Source: 2-02-FULL-45-10 sp046590235 (GTDB lineage Bacteria; Patescibacteriota; Patescibacteriia; Magasanikbacterales; GWA2-37-8). Taken from it: a DNA stretch of 20,609 nt. Where the stretch lies: NCBI GenBank assembly GCA_046590235.1, contig JBKJTY010000012.1:1-20609 (forward strand). Direction: 5' to 3'. Within the stretch, counting starts at the first letter, position 1; the number at the start of each line of letters is the position of its first letter. The position numbers and the translations under genes are program-made. Below the pieces are notes generated by a model. It did no database searches. It was given only the letters and a program-made list of their open reading frames with translations, and was not told the DNA's origin. Below are positions 6,590-13,622 of this stretch, piece after piece.

Positions 6590-7978
6590 ATGAAAAAAAC
6601 AACAACGGGCCGGAGGACCCCGAGTGCAAAATCCTCTACCAACCAAACACCACCTGCTCCACAGGTGTATCATATTCCACACGAACATTTCATCGTTGCG
6701 TTATCATTTCTTGTCATTTCCTTAACAGGAATTATTTTAACACAGGGTTCTGCTGATGCAGCAAAACTACCAGTAAAAGCAAAGGTTACCTACACTACCA
6801 ATTGTTCTGACCCAGACGGTTTGGATGTAACTTCAAAAGGTACAGTCGCACAAACAAAAATTGATAATTCAGCAAAACGGGTAAAATCAGTTACTAAAAA
6901 AACCGATGTTTGCATCAGTAAAAAAGTGGTCCGTGAATACTTTTGCGGTAAAAATAATGTCATTAATTCAAAAATCGTATCGTGCCCAACAAACAGTGAA
7001 TGTAAACAAGGTGCTTGTGTAAATACAAGCACCACTCCAACAGAGGTTGCTGTCACTGCTCCCCCAACTACATGGTGCAACACTTCAGAAGTAACTTGCC
7101 AAGACTCAACAGGAGCAAATCTTACAGCCACTTGTAATGGAGATAAGAGACAATACTTTGAATGTCAGGGCAGAGATTCTGCCTATATAGAACGTGGTAT
7201 TACAGCAGGCTTAAAAGATCCATATGGCAACGCAATTTACGAAAGCACAGGTCATTGCGCCCTAGTGGAAAAAGATTGTGGTATTAACAATCACACATGC
7301 CGCATTAACGGAACCGAAAAATACCCTAGCTGCGCTTTCCGAGATTTTGTACCAAACAACAAATTTGATACAGCAACAAGCTCAGCATTCTCATTGTCTT
7401 CAGGAAAAACAGAGGCGCTGTACAGTGGAACTGATGGCTCGTGGTGCAAACAAACAGTTGATGCCACTGGTCTTTCACAATGTCAAGATTCAGATAGCAA
7501 CATTATAACAACTGGATGTAACAACGGCGGTTCAACTATGATGAAAGCGAACTGTGGCGTAAACCATTACAGTGGTAATAATAAAGGTAGTCATGCTCGA
7601 TGTTTTCCATGGATTACCACCTGTAGTAGCAATCAAAAATGTGATGTACTTGTAAGTAGTGGCCAAGCTATTTGCCACTCAAATGATACCGGAGCAAAAC
7701 TTACCCCTGATTACAACAACAAATTTACGTCATGCACAGAAACTGATGGCGGGGATACCAAAACTGTTCAAGGTACAATTACTATAAAAGACAGCACTGA
7801 TAAAACTACAATGATGCACGCAGATAAATGCTACAGCCGAATAGTAGTAAATGAATATAATTGCGTTGACCGTTCAGTCTCAGAGACCCTTGTTCAATTA
7901 AAAGTTACAACTTGTGACTCAGGCACGATTTGCCAAAATGGCGCATGCATTGTATCCTCAACAGCACGAACTCCTTAA
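6590..7978 (+). CDS. Cys-rich secreted or anchored protein, paralog 3
   Basis: 462 residues; family function unknown. A basic, Thr/Ser/Pro-rich N-terminus leads to YHIPHEHFIVALSFLVISL and a hydrophobic helix (about 33-52) ending SADAAK, which could be cleaved after ADA or kept as an anchor. A type A Cys module (72-144) follows: CSDPDG, SKGT, DVC, VREYFC, CP, CKQGACV. Two type B modules come next, starting TTWC (161) and DGSWC (283), each with about ten cysteines and inner motifs such as CQDS and NCGV. A second type A module closes the protein (382-454): CTETDGG, QGTI, DKC, VNEYNC, CQNGACI. Module order is therefore A-B-B-A, against A-B-A in paralog 1 and A plus beta-sandwich in paralog 2. Its codons are more A/T-rich than those of paralog 1, so the copies are not recent duplicates. 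Own promoter and terminator; no Shine-Dalgarno. Confidence 0.8.
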   Translation: MKKTTTGRRTPSAKSSTNQTPPAPQVYHIPHEHFIVALSFLVISLTGIILTQGSADAAKLPVKAKVTYTTNCSDPDGLDVTSKGTVAQTKIDNSAKRVKSVTKKTDVCISKKVVREYFCGKNNVINSKIVSCPTNSECKQGACVNTSTTPTEVAVTAPPTTWCNTSEVTCQDSTGANLTATCNGDKRQYFECQGRDSAYIERGITAGLKDPYGNAIYESTGHCALVEKDCGINNHTCRINGTEKYPSCAFRDFVPNNKFDTATSSAFSLSSGKTEALYSGTDGSWCKQTVDATGLSQCQDSDSNIITTGCNNGGSTMMKANCGVNHYSGNNKGSHARCFPWITTCSSNQKCDVLVSSGQAICHSNDTGAKLTPDYNNKFTSCTETDGGDTKTVQGTITIKDSTDKTTMMHADKCYSRIVVNEYNCVDRSVSETLVQLKVTTCDSGTICQNGACIVSSTARTP

Positions 7979-8006
7979 TCAACGCTGTAAAAAAATTTAT
8001 TTAAGT

Positions 8007-8034
8007 AAAACCCACCTCTCCAAGGTGGGTTTTT
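8007..8034 (+). terminator. Rho-independent terminator of paralog 3
   Basis: AAAACCCACCT (8007-8017) pairs with AGGTGGGTTTT (8023-8033) around loop CTCCA, ending in five T. Confidence 0.92.
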
Positions 8035-8040
8035 ATTGAG

Positions 8041-8069
8041 TAGACGCCAGACTGGTTTTACCTTATAAT
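8041..8069 (+). promoter_or_regulatory. Promoter of ruvB
   Basis: Perfect -10 TATAAT (8064-8069) with a partial -35 TAGACG (8041-8046, four of six) at 17 bp. The ATG at 8092 follows about 16 nt after the expected start. Confidence 0.65.
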
Positions 8070-8091
8070 AGGCCTACCTTATCTACCCGTT

Positions 8092-9114
8092 ATGATCTCT
8101 GAAGAAATCCCATTTGCCGAACGCCTGGTCGAACCAGACGTCCAAACTGAAGAAATTGTGCTTGATACCGCGCTCCGCCCGCAATCGCTTGGCGATTTTG
8201 TTGGTCAAGAACCGATTAAACAAAACCTAAATATTGCTATTCAGGCTGCCAAAAAACGTAACGAGCCTTTGGAGCATATTTTGCTGTATGGCAACCCTGG
8301 TTTAGGTAAAACCACTCTTGCCACTATCATCGCACGTGAAATGGGCGCGCCAATCAAAGTTACTTCTGGTCCAGCACTTGAAAAGGTCGGCGATCTAGCT
8401 GCAATTCTTTCAAATCTTCAACCAGGAGAAATATTATTCATCGATGAAATCCATCGCATGAACAAAACCATTGAGGAAATCCTCTATCCTGCCCTTGAAG
8501 ACTATTCACTCGACATTATTCTTGGCAAAGGGCCAGCTGCACGTACAATTCGCATGCCGCTCAACCGTTTTACCATGATCGGCGCTACAACAAAGCTGAG
8601 CATGATCTCAAACCCGCTCCGCGATCGCTTTGGCCACACTTTCCATCTCAACTTCTACGAACAAAATGACATTGAACGCATTTTGCGACGCAACGCCACA
8701 CTCTTAAATGTCATGATGGACGAAGAATCAACTCCGCTAATCGCTTCACGTGCTCGCCGCACACCACGTATTGCCAATCGCCTACTCAAACGCATTCGCG
8801 ACATGGCCGAAGTTGATAACAACGGACAGATTGATAGAGCTACCACCAAAAAAACATTTAGTATGCTTGGTCTCGACGAGCTTGGCTTAGACGAAATTGA
8901 TCGCCGCCTCTTATCTCACTTAATAGAAAAGTTTAATGGTGGTCCAGTCGGGTTAAACACCATTGCTGCTGCAATTGCTGAAGAAATGGATACGATTGAA
9001 GATATTTACGAACCATTCCTCCTCCAAATGGGCTTTCTCGAACGCACACCACGCGGACGCAAAGCGACGCCGGCTGCATACACTCATCTAGGCTTTGATG
9101 TACCACAAACATAA
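8092..9114 (+). CDS. ruvB: Holliday junction branch migration helicase RuvB
   Basis: 340 residues, the usual RuvB length. RuvB is the hexameric AAA+ motor that, with RuvA, drives branch migration of Holliday junctions before RuvC resolves them. Visible parts: the N-terminal LRPQSLGDFVGQE box (28-40), Walker A GNPGLGKTT (67-75; the family norm is GPPGLGKTT, so Pro68 is replaced by Asn), Walker B LFIDEIHR (115-122), sensor I IGATTK (163-168), arginine-finger region PLRDRFG (175-181), RTPRIANRLLKRIRD (223-237), and the winged-helix GGPVGLNTIAAAI (283-295) with LLQMGFLERTPRGR (310-323). ruvA and ruvC are not beside it; the gene stands alone with its own promoter and a terminator shared with the convergent PBP gene. 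Identification is very sure. Confidence 0.98.
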   Translation: MISEEIPFAERLVEPDVQTEEIVLDTALRPQSLGDFVGQEPIKQNLNIAIQAAKKRNEPLEHILLYGNPGLGKTTLATIIAREMGAPIKVTSGPALEKVGDLAAILSNLQPGEILFIDEIHRMNKTIEEILYPALEDYSLDIILGKGPAARTIRMPLNRFTMIGATTKLSMISNPLRDRFGHTFHLNFYEQNDIERILRRNATLLNVMMDEESTPLIASRARRTPRIANRLLKRIRDMAEVDNNGQIDRATTKKTFSMLGLDELGLDEIDRRLLSHLIEKFNGGPVGLNTIAAAIAEEMDTIEDIYEPFLLQMGFLERTPRGRKATPAAYTHLGFDVPQT

Positions 9115-9116
9115 AT

Positions 9117-9150
9117 AAAAATAACCGACTTAGTAGTCGGTTATTTTTTT
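9117..9150. terminator. Bidirectional terminator between ruvB and the PBP gene
   Basis: AATAACCGACT (9120-9130) pairs with AGTCGGTTATT (9135-9145), loop TAGT, with an A-run on the left and a T-run on the right. It works as a terminator on both strands for these convergent genes. Confidence 0.93.
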
Positions 9151-9158
9151 ATTTGTAA

Positions 9159-11996
9159 TTATTGCACTACCACAGGTAACATTTTTTCAGTTATTTTTCC
9201 CTGGTTATCAGTTGTAACCGCTCGAAGTTCGTAACTACCAACACCAGGATTATTCTTCCACGTAAAATTAAGCTTACCTGCCAACAGCACTTCACTTTGA
9301 GTGAACGTGTAGATCAATTTTTCAGTTCCATTGCTCTGCAAATAAATTTTCACATCCTTGATAGCATTCCAACGGAAAGGCGCCAAGAAAAATGTTCGCG
9401 GATAATCATCTTGTTGAACGGCTAATTGCTGTCCGTCCGTCCAAGTAACGAATGGCGCATCATATTCTGCTTCCATACTAAACTGCACTTCTTTAACACC
9501 AATATTACCAACATCATCCTGCGCAATAACTTTCAAAAGATGCGGACCGGGTGTAAGTGTTTGAGCGCGATATGAGGCCGAAAATGGAAATTGGGTTACG
9601 GTGGCAACGGTTGTTCCATCAATAGCGTAGATTACAGTGGTAACACCTCGTGGCGCAGATGCGTTAACTGAAAAATACATATCACGAGAGCGAACTTGCT
9701 CACCAGAAACTGGCGACAATACCTCTATAGTTGGAATCAATTCCGGCGAACCAACCGTATCATACTCAGTTGGAGGTTCAGCAAATGTCATAACTGTTCC
9801 AGAAGCATTCTGTCGAACTACCCAATCCTGCAAAGCGTTTTCCCATGTTTGATATTGTGCATCTTCACCAGGATTAATTGGAACTGGGCCACGCGGATCA
9901 TCTTTATGTACGTAATGTAAAATATCATGTTCCGGCAAATAACTTCGTTCAACAATAATATTCTCAGGTGTAGAAGAATTGGCAATGCGACCAGTCAAAC
10001 TATTAATCTTTAATTTGATACCCCCAACACTACCCGTTAAAACAGGCTTAGTAGCATCATTAACTGGTGGTGTAGGAAACTGCTCCACAGGCACATCTTT
10101 AAGCGCTGCACGCATAAACTGATTCCAGATAACACCCGCAAGCAAGTTGCCGCCACCCTTCATAGATTTTGGAATCGTATTACCCACCCAAACACCGGTT
10201 GCTAATGAAGGTACATACCCCATAGTCCACGCATCTTTCGAATCATTGGTTGTACCAGTTTTAGCAGCCACAGGGCGACCAGGCAATGTTATATTACTAT
10301 TCAAACCAAACACTAAAGCGCGAGCAGGATCATCACTAAGCACATCTGAAATAAGCGCCGCCATTTCCGGCTTCACCGCCTCAATACCTTCATTTGGTTG
10401 CCACTCAGACAACACAGAACCGTCAGCGTTAGTTACCTTAAGAATGGTAACCGGCTCGTGGTACACACCGTTATCAGCCAAAGTCGCGTAGGCGTTAGTG
10501 TGTTCAAGCAAACTCACTTCACCACCACCAAGCACCAGTGACAAACCTTCATTACCACTGAAAGTGGTATAACCAAAACGTTTTGCAAAATCAAACGTAT
10601 TCTTTTCGCCAACTAAGTACATTGCTTTTACTGCCGGAATATTTAACGAATTTTGCAGGGAACTGCGCATAGTTAACAAACCATGCTCTTTGTTATCATA
10701 ATTTTTTGGTGAATATGTTTCACCATCACGCGTATCAAAATCAGTTTTTACATCATACAATACGGTTTCCGGTGTATACCCTTTTTCAAATGCCGCCAAA
10801 TATACAAACGGCTTAAATGATGAACCAGGTTGACGTTTAGCCAAAATAGCCACATTAAACTGTCCATCGATTTCTTCATTGGCAAAATCACGAGAACCAA
10901 CCAAAGTCAAAACCTGCGCCGTCTTTGGATCAATAGCCACGAGTGAAGCATTATTTGCATTCGCCGACTTAGCAAACTTTTCACCTTGTTGTTTTACAAT
11001 TTGCTCAGCCAAAACCTGCTTATCATAATCAAGGGTAGTAATAACCTTCAAACCACCTGTGTCAACCACTTTTTCGCCAAACTGGTCAGCAAGCTGCTGT
11101 TTAATATGCAACACAAAATGTGGAGCCGCGAAGATACCAGTGTTGCGGTGCATACGAAGAGCCTCACCTTGCGCCTGCTTCATTTCTTCCTCAGTAATAT
11201 AACCTTGATTATGCATCAATGTGAGCACCGTATCACGGCGACCCCGTAAAGATTCGAGATTGTTCAAATAACGACTAGGTGCCTGGTTCATCGCTGCCAT
11301 CGCTGCCGATTCAGACAGTGTTAAATCCTTAGCGCTCTTTTGAAAATAACTTTGTGCCGCAGATTCAACACCGTAATTAGTTGAACCAAGCGGAATTTGG
11401 TTCAAATACATCGCTAAAATTTCTTCTTTAGAATACTTTCTTTCTAAACGCAAGGCGAGAATAGCTTCTTTAATTTTTCTAAAATAACCCGCAAACCCTC
11501 GACGTTCGTCACCAACAATTGCATTCTTAATAAACTGCTGGGTCAATGTAGACGCACCACCTGAACCAACTTTGCGACCAATAACGTTATTAAATGTGGC
11601 ACGCAGAATACTCGTTACCCGAATACCGTTATGCTCATAAAAATATTTATCTTCAATAGCAATAAACGCTTTTGGAAGATAGGGAGAAATTTCAGTTAGC
11701 GGAACAGTGGTACGTTTTTGGTCTTGATACACTTCGTAGAGCAGATGAGTACCGGTGCGATCATAGATTTTAGTACTTTGCGCAGCTGAAAGCGCGTTAA
11801 CACTATTAGGGTCAGGTAGATCACGACTAATAACTGCCACCATAATGGTGCCAGCGATGAGTCCGACTCCTCCGACGATCAATGCGGTCTTACCAAGTGT
11901 CTTAAACCACCAGGCACGAGAACGCTTTGATAAGCGATCAGAAATCTGTTGTTGGATGACGCCATACACACGGCTTTTTCGGGATGGTAAAGGCAT
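9159..11996 (-). CDS. Class A penicillin-binding protein (PBP1A-type transglycosylase/transpeptidase)
   Basis: 945 residues from the chosen start. A bifunctional enzyme that polymerises lipid II and cross-links peptidoglycan at the outer face of the membrane. Seen in order: basic cytoplasmic tail, one membrane helix (about 36-56), GT51 glycosyltransferase with EDKYFYEHNG (115-124, catalytic Glu115), GGASTLTQQF (146-155) and ERKYSKEEILAMYLN (185-199), then the transpeptidase with SSFK (Ser392 nucleophile, Lys395), SLN (450-452) and KTGT (579-582). After about residue 755 come Ig-like segments (VLSPVSGEQVRSRDMYFSV and onward), roughly 190 extra residues, probably wall-binding or protein-binding. 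The frame is open to 12050, but the promoter's -10 box overlaps the ATG at 12023, so the next ATG (11996) is the better start. No Shine-Dalgarno. It is a single-gene unit convergent with ruvB. Confidence 0.95.
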   Translation of the reverse strand: MPLPSRKSRVYGVIQQQISDRLSKRSRAWWFKTLGKTALIVGGVGLIAGTIMVAVISRDLPDPNSVNALSAAQSTKIYDRTGTHLLYEVYQDQKRTTVPLTEISPYLPKAFIAIEDKYFYEHNGIRVTSILRATFNNVIGRKVGSGGASTLTQQFIKNAIVGDERRGFAGYFRKIKEAILALRLERKYSKEEILAMYLNQIPLGSTNYGVESAAQSYFQKSAKDLTLSESAAMAAMNQAPSRYLNNLESLRGRRDTVLTLMHNQGYITEEEMKQAQGEALRMHRNTGIFAAPHFVLHIKQQLADQFGEKVVDTGGLKVITTLDYDKQVLAEQIVKQQGEKFAKSANANNASLVAIDPKTAQVLTLVGSRDFANEEIDGQFNVAILAKRQPGSSFKPFVYLAAFEKGYTPETVLYDVKTDFDTRDGETYSPKNYDNKEHGLLTMRSSLQNSLNIPAVKAMYLVGEKNTFDFAKRFGYTTFSGNEGLSLVLGGGEVSLLEHTNAYATLADNGVYHEPVTILKVTNADGSVLSEWQPNEGIEAVKPEMAALISDVLSDDPARALVFGLNSNITLPGRPVAAKTGTTNDSKDAWTMGYVPSLATGVWVGNTIPKSMKGGGNLLAGVIWNQFMRAALKDVPVEQFPTPPVNDATKPVLTGSVGGIKLKINSLTGRIANSSTPENIIVERSYLPEHDILHYVHKDDPRGPVPINPGEDAQYQTWENALQDWVVRQNASGTVMTFAEPPTEYDTVGSPELIPTIEVLSPVSGEQVRSRDMYFSVNASAPRGVTTVIYAIDGTTVATVTQFPFSASYRAQTLTPGPHLLKVIAQDDVGNIGVKEVQFSMEAEYDAPFVTWTDGQQLAVQQDDYPRTFFLAPFRWNAIKDVKIYLQSNGTEKLIYTFTQSEVLLAGKLNFTWKNNPGVGSYELRAVTTDNQGKITEKMLPVVVQ

Positions 11997-12021
11997 AGAG
12001 GTATTAAAGGAAATTAGTCTC

Positions 12022-12050
12022 ATTATAGCCTCAAAAAGGCGCTTAGGCAA
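12022..12050 (-). promoter_or_regulatory. Promoter of the class A PBP gene
   Basis: On the minus strand TTGCCT (12050-12045), 17-bp spacer, TATAAT (12027-12022). The -10 overlaps the upstream in-frame ATG (12023), which decides for the start at 11996. Confidence 0.75.
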
Positions 12051-12065
12051 GCCATAGTATTTACG

Positions 12066-12094
12066 TTGACATTAAGTGCCTTCAATGGTAAACT
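12066..12094 (+). promoter_or_regulatory. Promoter of the 3D-domain gene
   Basis: TTGACA (12066-12071), 17-bp spacer, TAAACT (12089-12094) with TG one base upstream. It is back-to-back with the PBP promoter, the two -35 boxes about 15 bp apart, so the two cell-wall genes could share a regulator. Confidence 0.8.
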
Positions 12095-12101
12095 ATTCGA
12101 A

Positions 12102-12210
12102 CTTAAAACGTCTTATACAGTAACGAGCCATTACTTTGAGCGTTAACGCCTCTGGGCGGGAGCAAACTGCACATTGTTCCACCAAAGGCCTAAGCACTCT
12201 AATGTAATGT
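12102..12210 (+). promoter_or_regulatory. Long structured 5' leader of the 3D-domain gene (class unknown)
   Basis: About 110 nt of leader, much richer in G+C than the other leaders here. It holds a palindrome GCGTTAACGC (12140-12149) overlapping a hairpin CGCC-TCTG-GGCG (12147-12158), then GGGAGCAAACTGC and a GGCCT segment. There is no terminator-like T-run and no clear Shine-Dalgarno before the ATG. Genes for 3D-domain or resuscitation-type wall enzymes are often under c-di-AMP riboswitches in other bacteria, but I cannot align this leader to that consensus. Confidence 0.3.
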
Positions 12211-12726
12211 ATGCAAAATTTTTACAATAAAATCGATACGATGTTCAACGGTTTGGCTATGATGGCGCTTTTAACGCACCTTCTTACACCAAATCTTGCA
12301 CATGCAGCACAAATTGAAGTAGTAACACCAACCAACCTGGCAGAAATCAAAACAGTGCTTCATGAAACCCCTGAAATGCACTTGATGTTTCCAGATCTAC
12401 CACCAAAACCAATTAAAAAACCAAATTTCACTACTAAGGTACGCCTCAGTGCTTACACCAGCACTCCGGATCAAACCGATAGCACACCGTTTATTGCCGC
12501 TTCTGGCAAACGCGTCCATGACGGCATGGTGGCAGCCAATTGGTTACCCTTTGGCACGATTGTGAAAATCCCAAGTCTCTTTGGCGATAAAGAATTCGTG
12601 GTCGAAGACCGCATGAATGCACGTTATGCAGAAGGACACATGGACATTTGGTTTGATACTACCAAAAGTGAAGCCCGAAAGTTCGGTGTTCGTCATCGCA
12701 TAGTCGAAGTCTATTACCAAAAATAA
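12211..12726 (+). CDS. Secreted 3D-domain (double-psi beta-barrel) cell-wall protein
   Basis: 171 residues. A signal peptide (about 1-32, hydrophobic stretch ending LAHA-A) is followed by a linker and a C-terminal 3D domain (about 76-167), named for three conserved aspartates. The motif is visible as LSAYTSTPDQTD, AASGKRVHDGMVAAN, LPFGTIVKIP, VVEDRMNARY (Asp133) and HMDIWF (Asp145). This fold is shared with the catalytic domain of MltA and with YabE/YocH-type wall hydrolases; members are thought to cleave or bind peptidoglycan glycan strands. The protein has no separate wall-binding domain such as LysM or SH3. It lies divergently next to the class A PBP gene, so synthesis and remodelling enzymes are neighbours. 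It has a strong promoter and a leader of about 110 nt. An internal ATG at codon 11 would also keep the signal peptide. Confidence 0.88.
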   Translation: MQNFYNKIDTMFNGLAMMALLTHLLTPNLAHAAQIEVVTPTNLAEIKTVLHETPEMHLMFPDLPPKPIKKPNFTTKVRLSAYTSTPDQTDSTPFIAASGKRVHDGMVAANWLPFGTIVKIPSLFGDKEFVVEDRMNARYAEGHMDIWFDTTKSEARKFGVRHRIVEVYYQK

Positions 12727-12734
12727 AACCTCAT

Positions 12735-12765
12735 AAAAACACTCGCTCAGGCGAGTGTTTTTTTA
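12735..12765 (+). terminator. Rho-independent terminator of the 3D-domain gene
   Basis: CACTCGC (12740-12746) pairs with GCGAGTG (12751-12757), loop TCAG, with flanking A-run and a seven-T tail. Confidence 0.94.
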
Positions 12766-12818
12766 TTGACAAAAGCAACTCATTATAGTTAACTAGCCTC
12801 AACTTTCACATTGGAGGA
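12766..12818 (+). promoter_or_regulatory. Promoter and strong Shine-Dalgarno of the HD hydrolase gene
   Basis: TTGACA (12766-12771), 17-bp spacer, TTAACT (12789-12794). GGAGG (12813-12817) lies 5 nt before the ATG at 12823, one of the few clear Shine-Dalgarno sequences in this window. It decides against the in-frame TTG at 12811. Confidence 0.75.
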
Positions 12819-12822
12819 ACCC

Positions 12823-13563
12823 ATGGCCGCCGCTCTTTGGACTGATTACGCAAATTTTGATCAGCATGTTCAGGAAGAGCGTGCTGCATGTATGCGGACG
12901 ATCGACGAACGTCTTCTCGAACTCAAGGTAGCGCTTGGAGGAGCACGCGGGCCAGTCGGAGTACTTATGGCTCAAACAAACTGCGTCTCGATGTGGAAAA
13001 AACAAAAGAGACGAGGTTGGAACGACCGTAATAATTTCGTTGACCTGCCAGAAAGCGTCCCCGATCACACGACCGGGATGCGACCTATCGTTAGATACGT
13101 TGCAAAAAAACGGGGCCTGGATGTCGAAAAGGCAGACAATCTCGCCTACTACCACGACTTTCAAGAGCTGTTGGCCACCGACGTCAACATCTACAACTAC
13201 CCCGAAGAACTCCGTGGCGCAATAAAAGCCATGAAGCACGAAATCGAGACGTACGCCAAGCTACACTTGGTAACATTATTAAATGAGATCGACCCTGCCG
13301 AAAAGCTCGGAGACCAAGTTGAGGCGTTCATCGACGAGTACGAAGCTCGGGCAACACCCGAGGCGCGACTGGTCAAACTGGCTGACATGCTCGAAGTCGC
13401 CATTCAAGCGGTCAGCTACGACCGCGACAGCAAGAACCGAGTCGACGCCGAGTACTTCCTTGAACAAGTAAAACCGTTTCTGGAAGAAGATGAGCTCTTT
13501 TTTGAAGCCTGGCAGCATCTGGTACAGCAGCTGAGTAATCAACGCCACGCTCGAGCAGCCTAA
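12823..13563 (+). CDS. HD-superfamily phosphohydrolase, YfbR-like (probable 5'-deoxynucleotidase)
   Basis: 246 residues. All metal and catalytic positions of YfbR-type enzymes can be matched: His82 (VPDHT), His111-Asp112 (YYHDFQEL), Glu115, Asp120 and Asp188 (LVKLADMLE). The spacing HD-x2-E and D-x7-D is identical to E. coli YfbR. Such enzymes remove phosphate from deoxynucleoside monophosphates and help set dNTP pools; the exact substrate here is inferred. The 80-residue N-terminal part is unlike YfbR and I do not recognise it. The gene uses G/C-ending codons (GTC, CTC, GAC, AAG) more than its neighbours and has a strong Shine-Dalgarno, so it may have been acquired. It has its own promoter, and its terminator is a GC-rich hairpin shared with convergent comM. 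Confidence 0.8.
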   Translation: MAAALWTDYANFDQHVQEERAACMRTIDERLLELKVALGGARGPVGVLMAQTNCVSMWKKQKRRGWNDRNNFVDLPESVPDHTTGMRPIVRYVAKKRGLDVEKADNLAYYHDFQELLATDVNIYNYPEELRGAIKAMKHEIETYAKLHLVTLLNEIDPAEKLGDQVEAFIDEYEARATPEARLVKLADMLEVAIQAVSYDRDSKNRVDAEYFLEQVKPFLEEDELFFEAWQHLVQQLSNQRHARAA

Positions 13564-13584
13564 AAAACCAACATCATTATAACC

Positions 13585-13622
13585 GACGACGGACCTGAGA
13601 GCTCCGTCGTCAACTATTTTTT
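13585..13622. terminator. Convergent terminator hairpin between HD hydrolase gene and comM
   Basis: A perfect 9-bp stem GACGACGGA (13585-13593) and TCCGTCGTC (13603-13611) with a 9-nt loop; seven T follow after a few bases (13616-13622). It overlaps the comM stop codon by 2 bases. The T-run favours termination of the plus-strand gene. Confidence 0.75.

Noticed and set aside
8092..9114. Recoded TGA (glycine) genetic code
   Set aside because: TGA ends the comM and PulJ-like genes at the expected family lengths, so the standard bacterial code holds.
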